This document shows, piece by piece, positions 1 through 7,542 of a DNA stretch of 64,000 bases (positions are counted from its first letter, which is position 1; each line of letters opens with the position of its first letter). Where the stretch lies: positions 1 to 64,000 of the forward strand of contig NZ_BDCE01000059.1 in assembly GCF_001613345.1 (NCBI RefSeq). The letters are read 5' to 3'. Under the pieces are notes generated by a model that did no database searches, was not told the origin of the DNA, and was given only the letters and a program-made list of their open reading frames with translations. Made by a program: the position numbers and the translations under genes. This DNA comes from Nocardia uniformis NBRC 13702. Its GTDB lineage: Bacteria; Actinomycetota; Actinomycetes; Mycobacteriales; Mycobacteriaceae.

Positions 1-105
1 CACCCGGCTGGAACGGTCACGCCCGCTCGAAAACTCGGCTACGTAGGCCCCGAGAACAGCAGTTGCCCACCGGCCCCCGGCCGTGAGTTACCCCGCGTGC
101 CCCCT
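1..105 (-). promoter_or_regulatory. ydaO-type c-di-AMP riboswitch, partial at left edge
   Basis: Read on the minus strand, this stretch contains GGGGTAACTCACGGCC (complement of 79-94), then CCGGTGGGCAACTG, and nearer the edge GAGCGGGCGTGACCGTTCCAG. These blocks, in this order, match my memory of the ydaO/yuaA riboswitch that precedes resuscitation-promoting factor (rpf) genes in actinobacteria. The element reads leftwards, so its target gene lies outside the window. In M. tuberculosis the gene beyond moaD2/moaA2 on this strand is rpfA, which fits. The 3' part and any expression platform are cut off. The exact 5' boundary is approximate. Confidence 0.75.
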
Positions 106-156
106 GATCGCGCGCCGTCGCAAAGCCGAGCGTGGCGCTAGAGCAGCGCCGACGCG

Positions 157-399
157 TCAGCCGCCCGCGAAGGGTGGGAGTACGTCGATGCGAGCGGGGA
201 GCGGAGTCGTTGCGTCCCTGGTGAGTTCGTCGCCGACCAGGTAGGCACAGACATTGAGCATCTTGTCGAGGTCTGGGCCGTAGGTGGTGATCAACCTGGT
301 GCGGAGGTCGGCGATGGTGGAACCGGGTGGGAGGTCGAGTGATTCCTTGTCCTTGCCCACCGCGTCCGCGATGGCGGCGAAATAGCGGACCTCAACCAC
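157..399 (-). CDS. moaD: MoaD/ThiS-family small subunit of molybdopterin synthase
   Basis: This 80-residue ubiquitin-fold protein ends in Gly-Gly (PPFAGG). That tail is adenylated and then thiocarboxylated to carry the sulfur that MoaE inserts into cyclic pyranopterin monophosphate. Length and tail are typical of MoaD. Its ATG overlaps the end of moaA by 8 nt, so the two are translationally coupled and cotranscribed leftwards. The matching large subunit, moaE, is 4 kb away on the opposite strand, so the synthase subunits are split between two transcripts. Confidence 0.93.
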   Translation of the reverse strand: MVEVRYFAAIADAVGKDKESLDLPPGSTIADLRTRLITTYGPDLDKMLNVCAYLVGDELTRDATTPLPARIDVLPPFAGG

Positions 400-1450
400 C
401 GATTGCTCCCATCGACCGTTCGGGGGGCTGGAAGTCGGCGGCGTCTATGCCGTGACCTGCCCATTTCTGCCACATCGCACCGCGCCAAAGGGTGGCGATC
501 TCCTCGTTCGAGGAACCGTTGCGCAGGGCCGCACGGACATCGTATTCCTGGTCGCTGAACAGACAGGAGCGGATGCGGCCGTCGGCGGTGAGGCGGGTGC
601 GGTCGCAGTCGCCGCAGAACTTGCGGGTCACCGAGGCGATAATGCCGACCGTGCCCGGACCGCCATTGACGAGCCAGTTCTCGGCCGGGGCGGCCGGGTC
701 GTCACGGCCGATCTCGGTGAGGTCGAAGCGGGTGCGCAGGACGGCCAGGAGGTCGGCGGCGGTGACCATATTGTTGCGCGCCCACTCATGGTCGGCGTCG
801 AGCGGCATCTCTTCGATGAAGCGCAGTTCGGCGCCCTCGTCGAGACACCATTGCAGCAGGTCGGCCGCGCCCGCAAGGGTTTGGCGCATGAGAACGGCGT
901 TCACCTTGACGGGAGCAAGGCCCGCTTTCTGCGCCGCGCGGATTCCGGCGAGGACCGAATCGAGGCGGTCGCGGCGGGTGAGGGTCGCGAATCCGGCCGG
1001 GTCGACCGTATCGAGGGAGACATTGACCCGATTGAGTCCGGCCTCGACCAGTTTTCGGGCGCGATGCTCCAGGCCGATGCCATTGCTGGTCATGGCCAGC
1101 GGCGTATCGGGCAGCTCGGCGCGACAGCCCGCGATGATCTTCTCCAGATCTCGGCGCATGAGCGGTTCACCGCCGGTGAAGCGCACCTCGTGCACCCCGA
1201 GTTCACGCACGGACAACACGACCAAGCGCACGATCTCGTCGGCGGTGAGTAGTTCATCGGCCGGAATGGGCGGCAGACCCTCCTCCGGCATGCAGTAGGT
1301 GCAGCGCAGCGAACACTTCTCGGTAATGGAAACCCGCAGGTCACGTGCGGTTCGACCGAAGCGATCGACGAGGAATGGGGTATCGGGGCGACCGTCTAGC
1401 GAGGGACGCCCGGCTCGAACGGCGGGGATCCCCATCACGACCACGGTCAT
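392..1450 (-). CDS. moaA: GTP 3',8-cyclase, radical SAM, molybdopterin step 1
   Basis: MoaA converts GTP to 3',8-cyclo-GTP, the first committed step of molybdenum cofactor synthesis. The radical-SAM motif CSLRCTYC (CxxxCxxC) lies near the N-terminus, followed by FTGGEPLMR. The second iron-sulfur site is CGDCDRTRL with a later CLF, and the protein ends in the conserved GG. The open frame extends upstream to 1510, but the ATG at 1450 (MTVVVMG) gives the normal family length of 352 residues. It is divergent from moeA across 85 bp that must hold both promoters, and overlaps moaD downstream. Confidence 0.95.
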   Translation of the reverse strand: MTVVVMGIPAVRAGRPSLDGRPDTPFLVDRFGRTARDLRVSITEKCSLRCTYCMPEEGLPPIPADELLTADEIVRLVVLSVRELGVHEVRFTGGEPLMRRDLEKIIAGCRAELPDTPLAMTSNGIGLEHRARKLVEAGLNRVNVSLDTVDPAGFATLTRRDRLDSVLAGIRAAQKAGLAPVKVNAVLMRQTLAGAADLLQWCLDEGAELRFIEEMPLDADHEWARNNMVTAADLLAVLRTRFDLTEIGRDDPAAPAENWLVNGGPGTVGIIASVTRKFCGDCDRTRLTADGRIRSCLFSDQEYDVRAALRNGSSNEEIATLWRGAMWQKWAGHGIDAADFQPPERSMGAIGG

Positions 1451-1535
1451 TCGCCCATTATTACCGGTTCGCCCGGGTGTCGCACAGGGGTCCGCGCGAA
1501 GAAATCTCACAACGGACCGCTATAGGCTGACGCGC

Positions 1536-2741
1536 ATGACTTCCCGGCCCGCGCTGGCTCCGGCCCGATCCGTCGACGACCACCGGCAACGTATCGAAGC
1601 GTTGCTGCGGCCACTCGCCGAGCGCGAGACCGAACGGGTGCCGATGGCGGCGGCACTGGGTCGTCGGCTGGCCGAGGAGGTGTACGCACCCCTGGATCTG
1701 CCGGTCTTCCGGAATTCCGCCATGGACGGCTATGCGGTTCGGGCGGATTCGGTGGCAACCGTACCGGTGACCCTGCCGCTGGCGGGGGTGGTCGCTGCGG
1801 GCAATGCCGGACTGCACCCGCTGCCCCCGGGGTCGGCCGTGAAGATCATGACGGGCGCACCGATTCCGCCGGGCGCGGACTGTGTGGTGCCGGTCGAGGA
1901 CACCCACGGCGACGGTGCGACGGTCACCATCGAGAAAACCCGGGTCGCAGGAGATTTCGTGCGTGAACCCGGCACGGACGTGCGGGCCGGGGACCTGCTT
2001 GTCGCCGCGACCACGGTGGTGGCCCCCCGGCATGTGGCGGCGCTGGCGGCCGTCGGGTTCGGCGATCTGCCGGTGACGCGACGCGTCCGGGCGGCGGTAC
2101 TGACCACCGGGGATGAGCTGGTCCCGGCGGGATCGGCGCTGGCCCCCGGACAGATCTACAACTCCAATGGGATCGCGCTGGCGGCGGCCCTGACCGATAA
2201 CGGGGTCGAGGTGCTGTCGGTGGCGCACAGCACCGACGACCCCGAGGAGTTCCGGCGCGCACTGACTGCCGCTGTCGCCACCGCCGACGTGGTGTTCACC
2301 TCCGGTGGCGTGTCGAAGGGCGACTTCGAGGTAGTCAAGGATGTGCTCGCCACCCTCGGCGGCGAATTCGGTTCGGTCGCGGTGCAACCGGGCGGACCGC
2401 AGGGACTGACCGTGATCGACGGGGTGCCGGTGCTGAGTTTCCCGGGCAACCCGGTCTCGACCATGGTGTCGTTCGAGGTTTTCGCCCGGCCGATACTGCG
2501 CTGGCTGGCCGGGCTACCGGAGGTCGCGACCGCCGAGCTGGAGCTGGTGGACCCGGTCCGCTCCCCCGCCGGGCGACGGCAATTCCTGCGCGGGCGGGTG
2601 GCCGATAAGAGCGTCGCACTGGTGGCGGGACCCGGTTCGCACCTCATCGCGACCATGGCGAACGCCGATGTGCTGATCGATATCCCGGCCGAGACGACCG
2701 AACTGCCCGCCGGGTCGATGGTGCGGGTTCGTTGGCTGTAA
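1536..2741 (+). CDS. moeA: Molybdopterin molybdenumtransferase MoeA
   Basis: MoeA inserts molybdate into adenylated molybdopterin to give the active cofactor. Hallmarks seen: NSAMDGYAV, IMTGAPIP, TTGDEL, FTSGGVSKGD and FPGNPVSTMV, in the order of the MoeA/gephyrin E domain. The frame is open from 1299, but that part overlaps moaA antisense, so the ATG at 1536 (401 residues) is chosen. It leads a plus-strand set with a small unknown gene, the moaC-mogA fusion and moaE. MogA activity, which makes the MoeA substrate, is therefore encoded two genes downstream. Confidence 0.94.
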   Translation: MTSRPALAPARSVDDHRQRIEALLRPLAERETERVPMAAALGRRLAEEVYAPLDLPVFRNSAMDGYAVRADSVATVPVTLPLAGVVAAGNAGLHPLPPGSAVKIMTGAPIPPGADCVVPVEDTHGDGATVTIEKTRVAGDFVREPGTDVRAGDLLVAATTVVAPRHVAALAAVGFGDLPVTRRVRAAVLTTGDELVPAGSALAPGQIYNSNGIALAAALTDNGVEVLSVAHSTDDPEEFRRALTAAVATADVVFTSGGVSKGDFEVVKDVLATLGGEFGSVAVQPGGPQGLTVIDGVPVLSFPGNPVSTMVSFEVFARPILRWLAGLPEVATAELELVDPVRSPAGRRQFLRGRVADKSVALVAGPGSHLIATMANADVLIDIPAETTELPAGSMVRVRWL

Positions 2742-2758
2742 TCGGTCGCGCGCGGACG

Positions 2759-3133
2759 ATGCGGCGCACGTCGTATGGCGGATGGATTGGTTCGACGGAG
2801 CACGACACCGTCGAGCGGGTGATCCGGTCCTGGCTGCTGGTCGCCGGGCTGAATGTCGAGATCCTGCGTGTGGAGAACAGGCCGTTCGGCTGCGAGCTGA
2901 CCTATGCCGACGCCGCGGTCGAACTGTTCTGTCATGAGGCGCTGTGTGCTTCCGGCGGACACTTCGTACTGGAGGGTTATGTGAATATCCCGCCCGACGA
3001 GGCGATGCCACTGCTGCGTGCACTTGTCGCGCAATGCCGTCTGCGGGGGCTGGAATCCGAGATCGACTACGTCGGAGTCGACGCTGACGACAACCAACTC
3101 AGCGCGGAACTGACAATCCGGGCCGCCCTATGA
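2759..3133 (+). CDS. Conserved-looking small protein inside the moeA-moaE gene set
   Basis: I do not recognise this 124-residue protein. It is acidic, has no signal peptide or membrane segment, and alternates short hydrophobic strands with polar turns (FGCELTYADAAVELF; FVLEGYVNIPPDEAM), suggesting a small mixed alpha/beta fold. The start is uncertain: ATG at 2759, or TTG at 2732 overlapping the moeA stop. Neither has a convincing ribosome-binding site. It sits 17 bp after moeA and 34 bp before the moaC-mogA fusion, so it is probably cotranscribed with cofactor genes, but nothing in its sequence shows a role in that pathway. Confidence 0.6.
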   Translation: MRRTSYGGWIGSTEHDTVERVIRSWLLVAGLNVEILRVENRPFGCELTYADAAVELFCHEALCASGGHFVLEGYVNIPPDEAMPLLRALVAQCRLRGLESEIDYVGVDADDNQLSAELTIRAAL

Positions 3134-3167
3134 CACCCGCGGGAGCCGGTTATGGAACGCTGGTGCC

Positions 3168-4307
3168 ATGAGTGAGTTGTCCCATGTCGACCGTGAGGGA
3201 CGCGCTCGCATGGTCGATGTGAGCGCCAAGTCCGACACCACGCGAATAGCGGTGGCGGCCGGTGAATTGCACACCACGCCCGAGGTGGTGCGGTTGGTCC
3301 GCGCCGATGACATGCCGAAGGCGGATGTGCTGTCGACCGCGCGGATCGCGGGAATCAATGGCGCGAAGAAGACCTCCGAGCTGATTCCGCTGTGCCATCA
3401 GCTGGCGCTGTCGTCGGTGGATGTGCGGTTCGGGTTCACCGACACCAGCATCACCATCGAGGCGAGCGCGAAGACCAAGGGGCCGACCGGGGTCGAGATG
3501 GAGGCGTTGACCGCCGTCGCCGTCGCCGGGCTCACGCTGCATGACATGGTGAAGGCTGTCGACCCCGCCGCAACCCTCAATGGTGTTCGGCTGCTGACCA
3601 AAGATGGTGGCAAGCGCGGACATTGGGAGCGGACGGACGCCAACGGCACCACGTCGGCCTCCTCGGCCACCGGGCACAGCCCTGCCGAGGCAGCTCCCGA
3701 GCGGTCGACCTCCCCTGCCGTCGCCGATCAGGGCCGCGCCCCGGTGTCTGCGAGCGAGCCGAATACCACTGCGGGCGTGGCGCACTCCCAACCTGCGGAG
3801 ACCGCGCGGACCGAAAGCCCGGCATACGGGGCGGGGCGGATGGCCGTGGTACTGGTCGCGTCCACCGGGGTCGCGGCGGGTAGCCGGGTCGACACCACCG
3901 GACCGAGACTGGCGGAGTGGCTTGGCGGACTGGGGTTTTCGGTGCGCGGGCCGCTGGTCTACGCCGATACCGATATCGCGTACGGACTTTCGGAGGCGCT
4001 GGCCGGGGAACCGGCGCTGGTGGTCAGTACCGGCGGAACCGGTGCCTCCCCCACCGATGCGACGCCGGAAGCGACTCTCGCCCTGCTGGATCGGGAGTTG
4101 CCTGGCGTCGCGGAGGCCATTCGCCAACGTGGGACGGCCAAGTTCCCCCTGGCCTCGTTGAGCCGCGGTGTCGCCGGGCTCGCGGGGCGCACGGTGATCG
4201 TCAACCTGCCCGGGTCACCGGGTGGGGTCAAGGACGGAATCGCCGTATTGGAACCACTGCTCGAACATCTGCTGGCCCAGGTGGCCGGAGGAGGCGGCCA
4301 TGAGTGA
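3168..4307 (+). CDS. moaCB: Bifunctional MoaC-MogA/MoaB fusion
   Basis: Residues 1-155 are a complete MoaC, which rearranges 3',8-cyclo-GTP to cyclic pyranopterin monophosphate: LIPLCHQLALS, KTKGPTGVEMEAL, LHDMVKA and LTKDGGKRGHW are present. Residues 156-224 are an Ala/Ser/Thr/Pro-rich linker. Residues 225-379 are a MogA/MoaB domain that adenylates molybdopterin, with VVSTGGTG and VNLPGSPGGVKDG. The domains perform non-consecutive steps, MoaC before and MogA after molybdopterin synthase. Similar fusions are known in related actinomycetes. The stop overlaps the moaE start by 8 nt. Confidence 0.92.
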   Translation: MSELSHVDREGRARMVDVSAKSDTTRIAVAAGELHTTPEVVRLVRADDMPKADVLSTARIAGINGAKKTSELIPLCHQLALSSVDVRFGFTDTSITIEASAKTKGPTGVEMEALTAVAVAGLTLHDMVKAVDPAATLNGVRLLTKDGGKRGHWERTDANGTTSASSATGHSPAEAAPERSTSPAVADQGRAPVSASEPNTTAGVAHSQPAETARTESPAYGAGRMAVVLVASTGVAAGSRVDTTGPRLAEWLGGLGFSVRGPLVYADTDIAYGLSEALAGEPALVVSTGGTGASPTDATPEATLALLDRELPGVAEAIRQRGTAKFPLASLSRGVAGLAGRTVIVNLPGSPGGVKDGIAVLEPLLEHLLAQVAGGGGHE

Positions 4308-4716
4308 TCTGCTCGCCCGTATCAGCGATCAGCCGCTCGACCCGAACGAGGTCGAGCGGGCGGTCACCGGACCGGAGCACGGGGCCGTCGTGGTATTCAC
4401 CGGCAAGGTGCGCGATCACGATGGCGGCCAATCGGTTTCGGCCCTGGAATACTCCGCCCACCCCGACGCCGAGCGCTTCCTGCACAAGGTCTGCGCCGAG
4501 GTCGCCGAAGCCAGCGGCCTCCCGGTAGCCGCCATCCACCGCATCGGCTCCCTCACCATCGGCGACCTCGCCATCACCGTCGCTGTCGCCGCCCCCCACC
4601 GCGCCGAAGCCTTCACCGTCTGCGCCAACCTGGTGGACCGCATCAAACACGAGGTCCCCATCTGGAAACGCCAACTCTTCGCCGACGGCCTCTCGGAGTG
4701 GGTCAACGCCTGCTGA
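4300..4716 (+). CDS. moaE: Molybdopterin synthase catalytic subunit MoaE
   Basis: MoaE (138 residues) transfers two sulfurs from MoaD thiocarboxylate to cyclic pyranopterin monophosphate. Family features seen are GAVVVFTGKVRDHD, LEYSAHPDAE, and the C-terminal HEVPIWKRQLFADG with the conserved lysine of the active site. The ATG at 4300 overlaps the end of the moaC-mogA fusion; earlier in-frame starts would lie within that gene. It is the last gene of the plus-strand cofactor set. A long inverted repeat follows 155 bp downstream. Confidence 0.94.
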   Translation: MSDLLARISDQPLDPNEVERAVTGPEHGAVVVFTGKVRDHDGGQSVSALEYSAHPDAERFLHKVCAEVAEASGLPVAAIHRIGSLTIGDLAITVAVAAPHRAEAFTVCANLVDRIKHEVPIWKRQLFADGLSEWVNAC

Positions 4717-4871
4717 GATTCCCTATCCGGGTAGCTGATCAGGGGATTCCGTGGGCGGACGGGGTGCGAGAGCGCCACGCCACCGGTTCCCCTCGATGTA
4801 TCGAGGCGTCCGGGCACGCCGCTGCCGCACGCCCGGTTGCCGGGATCGAAGGCGCGGTGTCGCCTGCCCGG

Positions 4872-4952
4872 CCCGTCATTCCGGCGTGCTTGTGGCCGGA
4901 ATCCACACCCGCGATAGTGGATCCCGGCCAAGAAGCGCGCCGGGATGACGGG
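4872..4952. repeat. Dispersed long-armed inverted repeat, copy 1
   Basis: Left arm begins CCCGTCATTCCGGCGTGCTT and ends CCGGAATCCAC. Right arm begins GTGGATCCCGGCCAAG and ends GCCGGGATGACGGG. The arms of about 35 nt are nearly complementary around a short centre (ACCCGCGATA). It lies between the convergent 3' ends of moaE and the permease gene. The rest of the spacer at 4717-5031 shows no gene. Related copies are at 20504, 34015 and 35523. Confidence 0.85.
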
Positions 4953-5031
4953 GGGCTGTGCCGATACTGCGCCTTCACGCTCGGTAGTACCGCGCCGCCG
5001 GCTCCCGTTCTCCCGGCGTGCCGTTCCGGTA

Positions 5032-6438
5032 TCAGGCGTTTACGGGGTCCTGCGGCCCCTTGGGTTCCTGTGGTTTCTCGGGCGGGGCAGTGTTCTGAGG
5101 TTCCGCCTGGGTCGTGGGTTCGGTTGTGGCGCGCGCGAATTGACCTACCCGGGTGTGGTTGAAGATCAGGTTCAGAATGAAGGCGGTAGCGGCGGCCAGG
5201 GTAATGCCGCTGTCGAGGAGGATTTGGGCCGAGGGCGGGAACCTGTCGAACATATCCTTGGTCAGGACGGGGATCAGGCCGACGCCCACCGCGGTGGCGA
5301 CAATGGTCAGGTTCACGCGGTCGGTGAGGTCGGCCTTGCGGAGGGTGTTGATACCGATGACCGCCACGGTCGCGAAGAGCACCAGGCCGACGCCGCCGAC
5401 CACCGGTTTCGGCACCGCCGCCACCACGGCACCGAAGCGCGGCACCACGCCGAGCACCATGAGCAGGGCACCGCTCACCGCGGTTACGTAGCGGCTGTAC
5501 ACACGGGTGGCGGCAACCGCGCCGACATTCTGGTTGAACACGGTGTCGATGAAGGAACTGAATACGCCTGCCAGGACCGCGGACAGACCATCACCGGCCA
5601 GTCCACGCCCCAATTCGGCGCGACCGACCTTCTTGCCGGTGATCTCACCGATGGCGAGCATGCTGGCGGTGGATTCGGCGAAGACGACCGCGATGACAAT
5701 GGTCATGGCCACCACCGCGGTGAGCGGGAACTCCGGTGCGCCGAAGTGGAACGGACTCGGTATGCCCAGCCAATCGGCCGCTCCGACACCATCCATGGTC
5801 ACCAGCCCCATGGGAATGGCGATCAGCACCCCGACGGCCAAGGCGATCAGCACCCCGAGCTGTGACCACACCCCGCGCCCCAGACAGGTGAAGACCAGGG
5901 CGATCAGCAGCACCAGGGCGGCCAGTCCGATGCTGGCCGGATCGCCGAATGCGGCGTCGTCCGGGTTGGTGCCGACAATGAGACCGCCCGCCACGCCGAT
6001 CAGCGAGATACCGACAACGGTGAGTACGGTGCCGGTCACCAATGGCGGGAAGAACCGCACCACCATGGCGAACGGCCACGCCAACGCCAATCCCAGCAGA
6101 CCACCGATCAGCATCGACCCGTATACGGCGGGCAACCCGTATTCCTTGGCGATCAGGATCATCGGGGACATGGCGACGAAGGTCGCACCGCAGATGATCG
6201 GCAACCGAGCGCCGATGAAGCGTCCACCACCGAGGCTCTGCACCACCGTGATAAAGCCCGCGACCAGCAGGTCGGCGCTGATCAGCAGGCCGATGGTGGC
6301 GCGGTCGAGGCCCACGGCCGCACCGAAAACCAATGGGACGGTGACACATCCGGTGTACATGATCAGCACGTGCTGAATGCCGAAGGCCAGTAGCCGTGTC
6401 CACGGCAATCTGGTATCGACAGGATGGGGCGAGGTCAT
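5032..6438 (-). CDS. NCS2-family urate/xanthine permease
   Basis: A 468-residue membrane protein with about 12-14 hydrophobic segments starting at residue 15. It belongs to the nucleobase:cation symporter-2 family: VVFAESTASMLAIGEITGK, FNQNVGAVAATRVYSR and PKPVVGGVGLVLFATV correspond to the conserved TM8-TM10 region. Within the family it looks like the urate/xanthine group (PucJ/PucK, UacT) rather than uracil permeases. It is divergent from the urate oxidase gene across about 180 bp, which supports urate or xanthine as substrate. The C-terminal tail is hydrophilic and rich in Pro and Gln. Confidence 0.88.
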   Translation of the reverse strand: MTSPHPVDTRLPWTRLLAFGIQHVLIMYTGCVTVPLVFGAAVGLDRATIGLLISADLLVAGFITVVQSLGGGRFIGARLPIICGATFVAMSPMILIAKEYGLPAVYGSMLIGGLLGLALAWPFAMVVRFFPPLVTGTVLTVVGISLIGVAGGLIVGTNPDDAAFGDPASIGLAALVLLIALVFTCLGRGVWSQLGVLIALAVGVLIAIPMGLVTMDGVGAADWLGIPSPFHFGAPEFPLTAVVAMTIVIAVVFAESTASMLAIGEITGKKVGRAELGRGLAGDGLSAVLAGVFSSFIDTVFNQNVGAVAATRVYSRYVTAVSGALLMVLGVVPRFGAVVAAVPKPVVGGVGLVLFATVAVIGINTLRKADLTDRVNLTIVATAVGVGLIPVLTKDMFDRFPPSAQILLDSGITLAAATAFILNLIFNHTRVGQFARATTEPTTQAEPQNTAPPEKPQEPKGPQDPVNA

Positions 6439-6621
6439 GGGGGCTCCCTACGGTGCGGCGGTTCCATCGTCACGGTAGGCGGGCGACCGCATCCGGAAGT
6501 TTGTCCGATTCGCTGAAACGGTGGCGGCGGACACGCCGCATTTTGTGTCGGCAACCAGCGCCCGGCCGCCCGGTTATGCAGCAGAGTGCAGGACAGGTAT
6601 TCATCGACCGAGGAGCCGTCC

Positions 6622-7542
6622 GTGACCGAATCGCCCGGCAAGATCGTGCTCGGCCCGCATCAGTACGGCAAGGCGGAGAACCGGGTGGTGCGGATCTACC
6701 GCGATACCGACCGGCACGATATCCGCGATCTGAATGTCTCGTCCTGTCTGCGCGGCGCGTTCGATCCGGCGCACACCGACGGTGATCAGGGCGCTGTGCT
6801 GCCCACCGACACCCAGAAGCAGACCATCTACTCGTACGCCAAGGAGCACGGCGACGGCAGTATCGAGGAGTACGGGCTGGCGCTGGCCCGGCATTTCGTC
6901 GACGATGTCGAACCGGTGGATTCGGCGCGCATCGAGATCGAAGAGTATGCGTGGCAGCGGGTTCCGGCCGGGGGTGTCGGACACGACCACAGCTGGACCC
7001 GGACCGGTCCCGAGGTGCGCATTGCCGCGATCACGGTGAGCGGTACCGGACCGCAACGGCGTGAATGGGTGATCGGCGGCGTCAAGGATCTGGTGATCCT
7101 CAAATCCACCGGATCCGAATTCGCCGGATTCCTCACCGATGAGTACACGGTGCTCGAACCCGCCCACGACCGGATTCTGGCGACGAGTCTCATGGTGCGC
7201 TGGCGTTTCGCCACCGCACCCGCCGACTGGGATGACGCATACGCGGGTATTCGCGCGGCGATGATCGAGAAGTTCGCCACCCTGCACTCGAAAGCCTTGC
7301 AACAGACGCTGTTCGAGATGGGTGTCGCCGCCGTGGAAGCGTTTCCGTGTCTGGCTGAGATTCGCCTGTCCGCACCCAATAAACACCACTTCGCCTACGA
7401 CCTGGACCGATTCGGCGTCGAGAACAATGGCGAGGTCTACTACGCCGCCGACCGCCCCTACGGGCTCATTCACGCGAGCGTGCTGCGCGAGGGCGCACCG
7501 GACGCCGGAATCGCTTGGGACCCTTATACAGGCGCGGTGTAA
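6622..7542 (+). CDS. pucL: Urate oxidase (cofactor-independent uricase)
   Basis: Uricase oxidises urate to 5-hydroxyisourate without metal or cofactor. The protein has 306 residues and the tandem T-fold layout: YGKAENRVVRIYRD near the N-terminus, DTQKQTIYSYAKEHG with the catalytic Thr/Lys region, HDHSWTR, LKSTGSEFAGFLTDEYT, and PNKHHFAYDLDRFG near the C-terminus. GTG at 6622 is chosen because AGGAG lies 7 nt upstream; the frame is open from 6586. The 3' end overlaps the convergent pucR gene by 19 nt. No hydroxyisourate hydrolase or allantoinase is in the window. Confidence 0.95.
   Translation: MTESPGKIVLGPHQYGKAENRVVRIYRDTDRHDIRDLNVSSCLRGAFDPAHTDGDQGAVLPTDTQKQTIYSYAKEHGDGSIEEYGLALARHFVDDVEPVDSARIEIEEYAWQRVPAGGVGHDHSWTRTGPEVRIAAITVSGTGPQRREWVIGGVKDLVILKSTGSEFAGFLTDEYTVLEPAHDRILATSLMVRWRFATAPADWDDAYAGIRAAMIEKFATLHSKALQQTLFEMGVAAVEAFPCLAEIRLSAPNKHHFAYDLDRFGVENNGEVYYAADRPYGLIHASVLREGAPDAGIAWDPYTGAV

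Noticed and set aside
452..1298. Long plus-strand reading frames across moaA
   Set aside because: They are antisense shadows of moaA; the minus strand carries all radical-SAM motifs.
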